Notes under the pieces: generated by a model
What the model saw: the letters and a program-made list of their open reading frames with translations, nothing else
Told to the model about the DNA's origin: nothing
The model's database searches: none
Made by a program: the position numbers and the translations under genes
Assembly (NCBI GenBank): GCA_003852775.1
Contig: RDDZ01000057.1
Coordinates: forward strand, 1 to 55,744
DNA: 55,744 nt
Direction: 5' to 3'
DNA from: Microbacteriaceae bacterium
GTDB lineage: Bacteria > Actinomycetota > Actinomycetes > Actinomycetales > Microbacteriaceae
Part shown: positions 1 through 6,813 of the stretch, in pieces
How positions within the stretch are numbered: the first letter of the stretch is position 1
How the letters are laid out: every line of letters starts with the position of its first letter

Positions 1-1
1 C

Positions 2-697
2 GTGTTCGGCGAGATGGTGCCGAAGAACATCTCCTTCTCGGTGCCCGACCGCTCGGTTCTGCTGCTCGCCACCCCGCTCGTCGGGGTCGCCACGGTGTTC
101 CGCCCCATCATCCGGGCGCTCAACGAGACCGCCAACGGCGTGCTCCGGCTCTTCGGCGTGCAGCCGAAGGACGAGGCCACGAGCGCGTTCACCGTCGAGG
201 AGGTCGAGCTCATCGTGCGCACCTCCACGCGGGAGGGCGTGCTCACCGACACGACGGGCACGCTCAGCAACGCGTTCGAGTTCACGACCAAGAAGGTCGC
301 GGACGTCGCCGTCGGCATGGACGCCCTCGTGACGCTCCCCGAGGACGCCACGCCCGCCGACGTCGAGCGCGCCGTCGCCCAGCACGGCTTCAGCCGCTAC
401 GTGCTCGTCGACGAGGCGGGCCTGCCGAGCGGCTACGTGCACCTCAAGGACGTCATCGACCTGCGCGACGACGAGTACGACGACCCGGTGCCGCCCAAGC
501 GCATCCGCCAGCTCATCTCGCTGTACCGCGGGATGGAGCTCGAGGACGCGCTCACGATGCTGCGTCGCGCCGGCAGCCACGTCGCGCGCGTCTTCGACGA
601 GAGCGGGGCGACGCGGGGGGTGCTGTTCCTCGAGGACATCATCGAGGAGCTCGTGGGAGAGGTGCAGGACGCGACGGATCGTCGGTCGCCGCGCTAG
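2..697 (+). CDS. CNNM/CorC-family membrane protein with CBS domains (5' partial)
   Basis: C-terminal 231 residues of a protein whose start lies before the window. The first visible residues (FGEMVPKN) match the E-[LM]-V-P-K motif that ends the transmembrane CNNM (DUF21) domain. A hydrophobic segment follows at about residues 20-33, then a linker and a pair of CBS-like motifs (about residues 95-150 and 165-225). Family members are integral membrane proteins implicated in divalent cation efflux or homeostasis and were historically called hemolysin-like. The transporter corC/HlyC C-terminal domain seems to be absent: the protein stops soon after the second CBS motif with a short Arg-rich tail. 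The frame is open to the window edge, so the apparent GTG at position 2 is internal. The stop is followed by a strong hairpin at 723-741. Confidence 0.85.
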   Translation: MFGEMVPKNISFSVPDRSVLLLATPLVGVATVFRPIIRALNETANGVLRLFGVQPKDEATSAFTVEEVELIVRTSTREGVLTDTTGTLSNAFEFTTKKVADVAVGMDALVTLPEDATPADVERAVAQHGFSRYVLVDEAGLPSGYVHLKDVIDLRDDEYDDPVPPKRIRQLISLYRGMELEDALTMLRRAGSHVARVFDESGATRGVLFLEDIIEELVGEVQDATDRRSPR

Positions 698-722
698 TCC
701 GCTTGACGGGGCGCGAATGGCT

Positions 723-741
723 GCCTCGGACGGGCCGAGGC
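723..741 (+). terminator. Hairpin after the CNNM gene, terminator-like
   Basis: A 7-bp perfect stem (GCCTCGG/CCGAGGC) with a 5-nt loop begins 26 nt after the stop codon. A second hairpin (CCCCG/CGGGG, loop CTGAA) follows at 751-765. Neither has a T-tract, so this would be a U-less or Rho-assisted end. Confidence 0.4.
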
Positions 742-894
742 GACCGGATGCCCCGCTGAACGGGGTCCCGTAGCCCGCGCCGCGCGTCCTCACCGCTGGT
801 TGAATCGAATGGCGGCGATGCGCTCCCGCCAGTCCCGATGCCGGCGTCTCGGAACCGAACCCCCGCCCCTTCATTCAGGCGTTCGCGGAGCACC

Positions 895-950
895 CCGCCG
901 GTCGAGCGCGCTACCCGCTGGTCGAGTAGGCCGCGCAGCGGGCGTACGGC
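895..950. repeat. Degenerate copy of a palindromic intergenic (REP-like) element
   Basis: Two offset copies of CCG[CC/CT]GGTCGAG occur at 895-906 and 915-926. The second continues as TAGGCCGCGCAGCGGGCG, with a small CCGC/GCGG stem. From memory, elements of the form GGTCGAGTAG...GTATCGAGACC are common between genes in Microbacteriaceae; this copy lacks the right arm. A related sequence lies in the opposite orientation at 3472-3505, so the GTPase-to-ParE block is bracketed by the two. Confidence 0.45.
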
Positions 951-1059
951 CGGAGCGCCACCGTCGGTGGCCACCCCTACTCTCGGGTAGTGCATCAAGA
1001 CGCGGATGCTGAGACACTCATCCCGAATCCGCGGCGTACACCCGAAAGGCACCACCACC

Positions 1060-2187
1060 ATGGCATCCGAGCCGACTGAGGCCGTCGACACCTGGTTCGA
1101 GACCGAGTTCCGCGACAAATATCAGGAGCACGCCGACAAGCTCGGCCGCTTCAACCTCGCGGTCTTCGGGAAGACTGGGGTCGGCAAGTCGACCCTCATC
1201 AACGCCGTGTTCGGCGAAGACCTGGCGGTGACCGGTATCGGCAAGCCGGTCACGATGGACAGCCATCTCTACCTCAGCAGTGCGGGGTTCCTCGGCATCT
1301 ACGACACGCGCGGCGTCGAGATCGGCGACGACACCGAGACGATCATCAAGGACCTCGAGGAGCTGATCCGCGAGAACCGGAAGAAGCCCATGTCGGAGCA
1401 GATCCACGCGGCGTGGTACTGCGTGCGGGCGATGGATCGCAGATTCGAGCCGACAGAGGCGGACTTCGTCCGACGACTCAGCGCGCTGGAACTCCCCGTG
1501 ATCGTCGTGCTCACTCAGGTCCCCTCACGCGATGGGCAGCGGCATGCGCATGCTTCTGCGCTCGCAGACGAGATCAAGGCAGAGAACCTCCCGATCGAGG
1601 GTGAGCCGATCCTGTTGATGGCTGCGGCTGACGACATCATCGGCCCTCAGCACGGACTCCAGGAGCTTCTTGACGCCACCTTTCGCGTCGTACCTGAAGC
1701 GGTTCAAGACGCACTGACGGCCGCACAGAAGATCGACCTTGCGCGTAAGCGCGCCAAGGCTACGGCGGCCATCGTTGCCGCCATCGCGACGGCGGGCGGC
1801 ATCGGCGGGATCCCGATTCCCTTCTCCGATGCGCTGCTTCTGGCTCCTCTCCAGATGGGGCTCATCGCTTCCGTTTCGGCGATCTATGGGATCGAACCCG
1901 ACAAGGCGGCGATGGCGGCCACATTGATGCCGGTGATCGCGTCGAACGCGGGCAAGGCGGCGGTGGTCGGGCTTCTCAAGTTCATCCCCGTCGGGGGCGC
2001 GGTCGTCGGTGGCATCATCAGCGGCGTCACGGCCGGGGCTATCACGGGCGCGATCGGCTATGCCTGGGCGGCGGTGTGTGAACGAATCATCGACGCCGGT
2101 GACGACGCGCTCGACGGCGACGCGCTCAGTGCGCTGTTCAACGCGGAGTTCCTCGCCCAGTTCACCAAGCTCATGGCCAAGAAGTGA
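1060..2187 (+). CDS. P-loop GTPase with C-terminal DUF697/YcjF-like hydrophobic domain
   Basis: 375 residues. An Era/dynamin-like GTPase domain occupies about residues 30-220: G1 GKTGVGKST at 37-45, a G3-like DTRG at 82-85 (canonical DxxG), and a beta strand ending VVLTQ where the NKxD G4 motif is expected, so base recognition is atypical. The C-terminal part (about 230-350) is a Gly/Ala-rich helical region with the IPFSDALLLAPLQ signature seen in DUF697 proteins, which probably associates with or inserts into membranes. The ATG at 1060 has GAAAGG about 12 nt upstream and begins the conserved part; an in-frame upstream ATG at 1006 has no ribosome-binding site. It is followed 7 nt later by the DUF2510 gene, so an operon is likely. 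Proteins of this kind occur in membrane-remodelling, stress and some defence contexts; the specific role here is unknown. Confidence 0.75.
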   Translation: MASEPTEAVDTWFETEFRDKYQEHADKLGRFNLAVFGKTGVGKSTLINAVFGEDLAVTGIGKPVTMDSHLYLSSAGFLGIYDTRGVEIGDDTETIIKDLEELIRENRKKPMSEQIHAAWYCVRAMDRRFEPTEADFVRRLSALELPVIVVLTQVPSRDGQRHAHASALADEIKAENLPIEGEPILLMAAADDIIGPQHGLQELLDATFRVVPEAVQDALTAAQKIDLARKRAKATAAIVAAIATAGGIGGIPIPFSDALLLAPLQMGLIASVSAIYGIEPDKAAMAATLMPVIASNAGKAAVVGLLKFIPVGGAVVGGIISGVTAGAITGAIGYAWAAVCERIIDAGDDALDGDALSALFNAEFLAQFTKLMAKK

Positions 2188-2194
2188 TGACCCG

Positions 2195-2347
2195 ATGAGC
2201 TCTGCGCAGCCGACGGTTGCGGGTTGGTATCCGGACCCCGAGACAGGCGGAACGCGTTATTGGGACGGCTCCCGGTGGACGGGCGATGTGCGCGAAGGCG
2301 AACATTCGCCGCCGATGCTCACTACTCCGAGGTCGCAGGCGGCATAG
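2195..2347 (+). CDS. Short DUF2510-domain protein
   Basis: 50 residues, nearly all a DUF2510 motif (GWYPDPETG...RYWDGSRWT). In actinobacteria this Trp-rich module usually forms the N-terminus of a longer membrane protein. Here the frame stops at TAG 2345-2347, and the next gene, which encodes the expected membrane helices, starts 3 nt later in another frame. It is either a real two-cistron arrangement with re-initiation or a product of a frameshift (natural or sequencing). It begins 7 nt after the GTPase stop. Confidence 0.6.
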   Translation: MSSAQPTVAGWYPDPETGGTRYWDGSRWTGDVREGEHSPPMLTTPRSQAA

Positions 2348-2349
2348 GG

Positions 2350-2874
2350 ATGCTCGGCGGCATACTGGCGCTCAGCCTCACGATGGGGGCGTTGGCTGGT
2401 GGGTCGGTCGGGTTGCTCCCAGCGGGAATCGTGGTGGCGATCGTCGTAGGAGGCTTCTGCGTCTACATGCTGCGAGGTCGGGGGCCGACCACCGCGGACG
2501 TCGAGACCCGCCTCGCGGCTGAGCGCAAGGAGGCGAAAGCGAAACGGCGGAAGGCGAACTTCTGGGGCGTGGTAGCGGGCGCTGAGCGTCTCATCCGCCC
2601 GCGCGCCTCGGGCACGCCGAGCAGCGAATCGGCTGCCGCCGCGCAGGTGGACGCGCTCTCCGACCCGCAGACGGCGAAGGCGCTGCAGGAGTTGCAGAAG
2701 CTGCTCTACACGCTGGCCATCACCGACCAGGAGTTCGCGGCGGCGAAACAGAAGCTCGTGGGCGATCCGGGCGACGACTTCGCGCAGATCCGGAAGTTGG
2801 CCGAACTTCACGAGGCAGGGATCCTCGGCGACGTCGAATTCGCTGCAGCAAAGGCGCGAGCTCTGGGCCTCTAA
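2350..2874 (+). CDS. Membrane protein with tandem SHOCT-like motifs
   Basis: 174 residues if started at ATG 2350, 3 nt after the stop of the DUF2510 frame. Two adjacent hydrophobic segments at about residues 1-36 end in a short Arg-rich loop. A Lys/Arg/Ala-rich cytoplasmic linker follows, then two SHOCT-like helical hairpins near the C-terminus (ALQELQKLLYTLAITDQEF and ELHEAGILGDVEFAAAK). SHOCT motifs are short oligomerisation modules. The frame is open upstream to about 2224, so the N-terminus could extend, or it could be joined to the DUF2510 module by a -1/+2 frame change. Role unknown; probably works with the upstream GTPase. Confidence 0.6.
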   Translation: MLGGILALSLTMGALAGGSVGLLPAGIVVAIVVGGFCVYMLRGRGPTTADVETRLAAERKEAKAKRRKANFWGVVAGAERLIRPRASGTPSSESAAAAQVDALSDPQTAKALQELQKLLYTLAITDQEFAAAKQKLVGDPGDDFAQIRKLAELHEAGILGDVEFAAAKARALGL

Positions 2875-2901
2875 GCTCAGCCGCGCGTTTCATCCTCAGT
2901 G

Positions 2902-2920
2902 GTTACCAATCCTTGGTATC
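2902..2920. promoter_or_regulatory. Candidate ParD operator overlapping the -10 of the TA promoter
   Basis: Near-perfect inverted repeat: TACCAA (2904-2909), spacer TCC, TTGGTA (2913-2918), extended by one further matching pair after one mismatch. It overlaps TATCAT (2917-2922), a good -10 box placed 6 nt before the parD ATG, so the transcript would be leaderless and the operator would block RNA polymerase directly. Type II antitoxins usually autoregulate through such palindromes. Confidence 0.55.
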
Positions 2921-2928
2921 ATCGCGTG

Positions 2929-3162
2929 ATGGCGCAGAACACCTCCTTTAGCCTGGACGAGCACTTCACGGAGTTCCTCTCGCGGGAGGTCTCATCGGGT
3001 CGCTACCGCTCCGCGAGCGAGGTGGTCCGAGCGGGTCTGCGTCTGCTCGAGGATCAGGAGACCCGACTGGCGACGTTGCGTGCTGCCCTCGCTGAGGGGG
3101 AGGCGAGCGGCGAGGCCACGCCCTTCGACTTCGACGCCTTCATCGCGACGAGAAAGGCATGA
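2929..3162 (+). CDS. parD: Type II antitoxin, ParD family
   Basis: 77 residues with the ParD ribbon-helix-helix N-terminus (short beta strand TSFSL, then helices with [17 protein letters not shown]) and an acidic, flexible C-terminus ending [10 protein letters not shown] that would wrap the toxin. ATG 2929 is chosen over the upstream GTG 2899 because it begins the conserved strand and sits 6 nt behind a TATCAT -10 box. The last 4 nt overlap the parE start (ATGA), giving translational coupling. Expected to repress its own promoter through the palindrome at 2902-2920. Confidence 0.85.
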   Translation: MAQNTSFSLDEHFTEFLSREVSSGRYRSASEVVRAGLRLLEDQETRLATLRAALAEGEASGEATPFDFDAFIATRKA

Positions 3163-3452
3163 CGGGATACCGCCTGACTCCGGCTGCGCAACGTGATCTC
3201 GCGTCGATCTGGGACTACACGGCGGAACGCTGGGACCTCGGCCAGGCCGAGACGTACGTGAACGAGATCCGAGGCGCGGTCGAGCGAATCGCCGAGGATC
3301 CCCGTCGTGGCCGTCCCTGTGACGAGATCCGCGAGGGCTACCTCCGATACACCGTCGGGAGCCACCTTCTCTTCTACCGAGAGAACTCCCACGGCGGTGT
3401 CGACGTCGTCCGCATTCTGCATCAGCGGATGGATCCGACCCTGCACCTCTGA
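3159..3452 (+). CDS. parE: Type II toxin, ParE/RelE superfamily
   Basis: 97 residues, the normal length for ParE. Conserved features are [17 protein letters not shown] at the N-terminus, the central [15 protein letters not shown] region, and a C-terminal strand HLLFYRE followed by [10 protein letters not shown], which is diagnostic of the family. ParE toxins poison DNA gyrase, whereas RelE relatives cleave mRNA; the close ParD partner supports ParE. It overlaps parD by 4 nt. The locus lies at the edge of the accessory block, next to the repeat at 3472-3505. Confidence 0.88.
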   Translation: MTGYRLTPAAQRDLASIWDYTAERWDLGQAETYVNEIRGAVERIAEDPRRGRPCDEIREGYLRYTVGSHLLFYRENSHGGVDVVRILHQRMDPTLHL

Positions 3453-3471
3453 GTCTTCGGTCGCGGGCTAG

Positions 3472-3505
3472 TTTCGACACACCTGTCGCACGGTCTACTC
3501 AACCC
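3472..3505. repeat. Degenerate palindromic intergenic (REP-like) element, second copy
   Basis: On the minus strand this reads GGTTGAGTAGACC...GTCGAAAC, with both arms of the element type seen at 895-950 (GGTCGAGTAG...). It lies 20 nt after parE and before the convergent OYE gene, closing the accessory block. Confidence 0.4.
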
Positions 3506-3522
3506 GCGGTGCGCAGCGGCGG

Positions 3523-4602
3523 TCAGCGCCAGCGGGCGCGGAGGTACTGCGGGGGCCAGTAGGGGAGGTCGACGCCGAGGGCGTGGGCGGCGCGCAGCGG
3601 GAAGTGCGGGTCGCGCAGGAACTCGCGGCCCAGCATGACGGCGTCGACGCGGCCCGAGCGGACGATGTCGTCGGCCTGCACCGGGTCGGTGATGAGGCCG
3701 ACCGCCGAGACCTCGACGTCGGCATCCGCACCGACCTGCTCGGCGAACGGCACCTGGTAGCCGGGGCCGAGCGCGATGCGCTGGTGCGCCACGAGGCCAC
3801 CCGACGAGATGTCGAAGAAGTCGGCGCCCGCGTCCCGTGCCCAGCCGGCGACGATCGCCGTCTGCTCCGCGTCCCAGCCGTCGTCGGCCCAGTCGCTCGC
3901 CGAGAAGCGCACGAGCACCGGGAGCTCCTCGCCGACCTCCGCGCGGACCGCGCGCACGATCTCGAGCAGCAGGCGCGCGCGGTTCTCGAGCGAGCCGCCG
4001 TAGGCGTCCTCGCGCAGGTTCGAGAGCGGCGACAGGAACTCGTGCAGGAGGTACCCGTGCGCGGCATGGATCTCGACGAGGCCGAACCCCGCGCGCACGG
4101 CCCGCGCCGCCGCATCCGCGAATGCCGCCACGAGCCCCGGAAGCTCGGAGGCCTCGAGCGCGCGCGGAACCGCGTAGCCGTCGAAGGCGACGGCGGAGGG
4201 CGCGACGGTCGGCCAGCCGCCCTCGTCGAGCGGCACCGAGCCGTCGCGCTCGTCACCCCACGGCGAGAAGGTCGACGCCTTGCGCCCCGCGTGCGCGAGC
4301 TGGATGCCGGGCACGGCGCCCTCCGCCCGCACGAACGCGGCGATGCGCGCCCAGGCCGCCTCCTGCGCGTCCGACCACAGCCCCGTGTCCTCCGGCGAGA
4401 TGCGCCCCTCGGGCACGACCGCGGTCGCCTCCGCGATGACGAGCCCCGCGCCGCCGCGGGCGAACGAGCCCAGGTGCACGAGGTGCCAGTCCGTCGGCAC
4501 CCCGTCGCGGTCGAGGCACGAGTACTGGCACATCGGCGCCACCCAGAGACGGTTGCGGAACTCGGTGGTGCGGACGGTGATCGGGTCGAACAGACCGGGC
4601 AT
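3523..4602 (-). CDS. NADH:flavin oxidoreductase, old yellow enzyme family (YqjM/NamA type)
   Basis: 359 residues, full length for the class II (YqjM-like) ene-reductases: FMN-dependent TIM barrels that reduce activated C=C bonds with NAD(P)H. Visible motifs are APMCQYSC at residues 22-29 with Cys25 in the position of the redox-tuning Cys of YqjM, HAGRK at 104-108, and the substrate-binding IHAAHGYLLHEFLSPLSN block. The C-terminal phosphate-binding part is VMLGREFLRDP. The start codon directly follows the stop of the upstream HAD gene, so the two are probably cotranscribed. The physiological substrate cannot be told from sequence. Confidence 0.92.
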   Translation of the reverse strand: MPGLFDPITVRTTEFRNRLWVAPMCQYSCLDRDGVPTDWHLVHLGSFARGGAGLVIAEATAVVPEGRISPEDTGLWSDAQEAAWARIAAFVRAEGAVPGIQLAHAGRKASTFSPWGDERDGSVPLDEGGWPTVAPSAVAFDGYAVPRALEASELPGLVAAFADAAARAVRAGFGLVEIHAAHGYLLHEFLSPLSNLREDAYGGSLENRARLLLEIVRAVRAEVGEELPVLVRFSASDWADDGWDAEQTAIVAGWARDAGADFFDISSGGLVAHQRIALGPGYQVPFAEQVGADADVEVSAVGLITDPVQADDIVRSGRVDAVMLGREFLRDPHFPLRAAHALGVDLPYWPPQYLRARWR

Positions 4603-5226
4603 TCAGGACTCCTGGGCGAGCTTCTCGAGGAACCCGCGGAGGCCGTGCACGTCGGTGAAGACGTGGCCGGTGACGCCGAGGGCGGTGGCGCCATCGACGT
4701 TGACGGCCTTGTTGTCGATGAACACCATCGCGTCGAGTTCGATTCCCAGCTCCTCGGCGACATGACGGTAGATCTCGGGGTCCGGCTTCAGCATCCCGAG
4801 CTCGGCGCTCACGAAGACGCGCTCGAAGACCGTCGAGAAGGGGGCGTTGCGGAACGCGTCGCCGAAGTCGAAGCCCGCGTTGGAGAGCAGCGCGGTGCGG
4901 GTACCGCCCGCGTGCAGCTCCTCGATGATGCGCACCGTTCCGGGCTCGACGCTGATCCAGCTGCGGAAGTCGATCGCCCACAGACGCTGGATCGTCGGCA
5001 GGTCCCAGGTGACGCCGAGGTCGGCGGCCACCCGCTCCCAGTACTCGACGACGCGGATAGCGCCCCTGTCGAGGTCGTCGCGGTGGCGCCAGTAGACGGG
5101 CCAGAAGGTGTCGGCCTCCTGCAGCGCCGTGCCGAGGATCGCGAGACGGTCGTGCTCGCTCTGCGCCATGGAGATCACCTCCCCGTAGTCGAAGACGACG
5201 ACGCGACCGGGGATGCTGATGCTCAC
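4603..5226 (-). CDS. HAD-superfamily hydrolase (subfamily IA)
   Basis: 207 residues. HAD motif I is VVFDYGEVI: the first Asp (nucleophile) is present but the second Asp of DxDx(T/V) is replaced by Gly, as in YihX-like members. Motif II is ALLSNAG, motif III is the Lys of GMLKPDPEIY, and motif IV is VFIDNKAVNV, with one rather than two acidic residues. Probably a small-molecule phosphatase of unknown substrate. The GTG at 5226 lies 6 nt behind a minus-strand TAGTTT (5238-5233), consistent with a leaderless transcript, and that box overlaps the -10 of the divergent nnrD gene. The OYE gene follows without a gap. Confidence 0.82.
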   Translation of the reverse strand: MSISIPGRVVVFDYGEVISMAQSEHDRLAILGTALQEADTFWPVYWRHRDDLDRGAIRVVEYWERVAADLGVTWDLPTIQRLWAIDFRSWISVEPGTVRIIEELHAGGTRTALLSNAGFDFGDAFRNAPFSTVFERVFVSAELGMLKPDPEIYRHVAEELGIELDAMVFIDNKAVNVDGATALGVTGHVFTDVHGLRGFLEKLAQES

Positions 5227-5232
5227 GCTCTC

Positions 5233-5242
5233 AAACTATCGT
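5233..5242. promoter_or_regulatory. Overlapping divergent -10 elements (HAD gene / nnrD)
   Basis: The 10-bp AAACTATCGT contains TATCGT on the plus strand (5237-5242, 6 nt before ATG 5249) and TAGTTT on the minus strand (5238-5233, 6 nt before GTG 5226). The two hexamers share two bases, so the two genes appear to be fired from one bidirectional promoter core, both leaderless. Confidence 0.5.
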
Positions 5243-5248
5243 GGCGGC

Positions 5249-6064
5249 ATGGCCACGACCTTCGGTGCGGCCGAGGCGCGCGACTGGATCGCCTCCCCCG
5301 GCCCGGACGACGACAAGTACTCGCGCGGCGTGGTGGGCTTCGCGACGGGCTCGGCCCGGTACCCCGGCGCGGCCGTGCTCGGCGTGGAGGCGGCCCTGCG
5401 GACGGGCGTCGGCATGGTGCGCTACCTCGGCGCGGGACGCCCCACCCGCCTCGTGCTGCAGCGGCGGCCGGAGGCGGTCACCGCGGAGGGGCGCGTGCAG
5501 GCGTGGGTCGTCGGCTCGGGTCAGGACCCCGACGCGCTCGACGACTACTCGGCCGCGGTGCGCGATCGGGCGCTCGCCGACGGGGTGCCGACGGTGATCG
5601 ACGCGGGAGCGCTCGCCTTCGCCGACCGCGCGGTCGGCACGCGGGTGCTGGTCCCGCACGCGGGGGAGCTCGCGCGACTGCTCGGGCGCGAGCGCGCGGA
5701 GGTGACCGCGGATGCGCCGGGCGCGGCCCTCGAGGCGGCGTCGCGCCTGGCATCCGTCGTGCTGCTGAAGGGGCACACGAGCTACGTGGCCGACCCGGAC
5801 GGGGGTCTGCTCGACGTGAGCGTCGCGCCCGCGTGGACCGCGACGGCGGGGGCGGGCGATGCGCTCGGCGGCGTGCTGGGGGCCCTGCTCGCGACCCACG
5901 CGCTCGAGCTCGACGCCGATCCGGGCGCCGCCGCGCCGCTTGCCGCGACGGCCGCCGTCCTGCACGGCCTCGCGGCCGAGCGCGCGAGCCGCGGCGGACC
6001 GTTCACGGTGCTCGACCTGTGCGCGGAGCTGCCGGGCGTCATCCGGGAGCTGCTCGCCGACTGA
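5249..6064 (+). CDS. nnrD: ADP-dependent (S)-NAD(P)H-hydrate dehydratase
   Basis: 271 residues. It repairs hydrated NADH/NADPH (NADHX/NADPHX), restoring the cofactor with ADP as phosphate acceptor. The ribokinase-like fold signature is clear: GVVGFATGSARYPGAAVLG near the N-terminus, VLVPHAGELARLLG, VVLLKGHTSYVAD, and the anion-hole/catalytic TATAGAGDALGGVLGALL. The NnrE epimerase domain found in fused versions is absent, so it is a stand-alone dehydratase. ATG 5249 is preferred over upstream in-frame codons because it is 6 nt behind TATCGT and begins the conserved region. It ends 14 nt from the convergent ABC ATPase stop. Confidence 0.9.
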   Translation: MATTFGAAEARDWIASPGPDDDKYSRGVVGFATGSARYPGAAVLGVEAALRTGVGMVRYLGAGRPTRLVLQRRPEAVTAEGRVQAWVVGSGQDPDALDDYSAAVRDRALADGVPTVIDAGALAFADRAVGTRVLVPHAGELARLLGRERAEVTADAPGAALEAASRLASVVLLKGHTSYVADPDGGLLDVSVAPAWTATAGAGDALGGVLGALLATHALELDADPGAAAPLAATAAVLHGLAAERASRGGPFTVLDLCAELPGVIRELLAD

Positions 6065-6078
6065 GGCGGTCCCGCGGG

Positions 6079-6813
6079 TCAGCCGCCGAGACGGGCGAGG
6101 AACTCGCGCGTGCGCGGCTCCCGCGGCGACGCGAACAGCTCCCGCGCCGGACCCTCCTCGACGACGACCCCGCCGTCGAGGAACAGCACGCGGTGGGCGA
6201 CGTCGCGCGCGAACGCCATCTCGTGCGTCGCCATGAGGATCGTGGCCCCGTCGGCCGCGAGCTCGCGCACGAGGTCGAGCACCTCGCCGACGAGCTCGGG
6301 GTCGAGCGCGCTCGTGATCTCGTCGAGCAGCAGCACCTCGGGGTCGGTCGCGATGGCGCGCACGATCGCGGCGCGCTGCTGCTGCCCGCCTGAGAGCCGG
6401 TCGGGGTGCTCGCGCGCCTTGTCCGCGAGGCCGATGCGCTCGAGCAGCTGCATCCCACGCTCCTCCGCCTCGGCGCGGGGCGTTCGGTGCACGACGCGGG
6501 CCGCGAGGGTCACGTTGTCGAGCACCGAGAGGTGCGGGAACAGGTTGTAGTGCTGGAAGACGATCCCGAACCGGGCGCGCACGGCATCCGGCTTCACGCG
6601 CGGGTCGGAGATGTCGTCCTCGCCGAGCAGGATGCGCCCGTCGTCGATCGGCTCGAGCAGGTTGAGGCAGCGCAGGAGCGTCGACTTGCCCGACCCGCTC
6701 GGGCCGATGAGCGCGACGACCTCGTGCTGCTGCAGCTCGAGCGAGATGCCGCGCAGCACCTCCTTGTCGCCGAACGACTTCCAGAGGTCGGTGGCGGTCA
6801 GCACGGCGCTCAT
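6079..6813 (-). CDS. Amino acid ABC transporter ATP-binding protein (GlnQ type)
   Basis: 244 residues with all ABC motifs: Walker A GPSGSGKST, Q-loop VFQHYNLFPH, signature LSGGQQQR, Walker B VLLLDEITSALD, and H-loop ATHEM. The Q-loop form and DEITSALDPELVGEVL are typical of polar amino acid importers (GlnQ/HisP). The start ATG overlaps the permease stop by 4 nt (ATGA). It is the third gene of a binding protein-permease-ATPase operon read on the minus strand. Confidence 0.95.
   Translation of the reverse strand: MSAVLTATDLWKSFGDKEVLRGISLELQQHEVVALIGPSGSGKSTLLRCLNLLEPIDDGRILLGEDDISDPRVKPDAVRARFGIVFQHYNLFPHLSVLDNVTLAARVVHRTPRAEAEERGMQLLERIGLADKAREHPDRLSGGQQQRAAIVRAIATDPEVLLLDEITSALDPELVGEVLDLVRELAADGATILMATHEMAFARDVAHRVLFLDGGVVVEEGPARELFASPREPRTREFLARLGG

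Larger units (their letters stand above)
698..1059. other. Intergenic region: hairpins, degenerate palindromic repeat, leader of the GTPase gene
   Basis: No convincing gene in 362 bp. It contains the two hairpins after the CNNM gene, a repeat-like stretch at 895-950, and the leader of the GTPase gene with a GAAAGG ribosome-binding site at about 1043-1048. Codon structure is poor in all frames compared with the neighbours. A TACTCT at 977-982 could be a -10 for the downstream gene. Confidence 0.5.

Noticed and set aside
3583-6393. Long plus-strand open frame opposite the OYE and HAD genes
   Set aside because: Antisense shadow of conserved enzymes; the true plus-strand gene here is nnrD in another frame.
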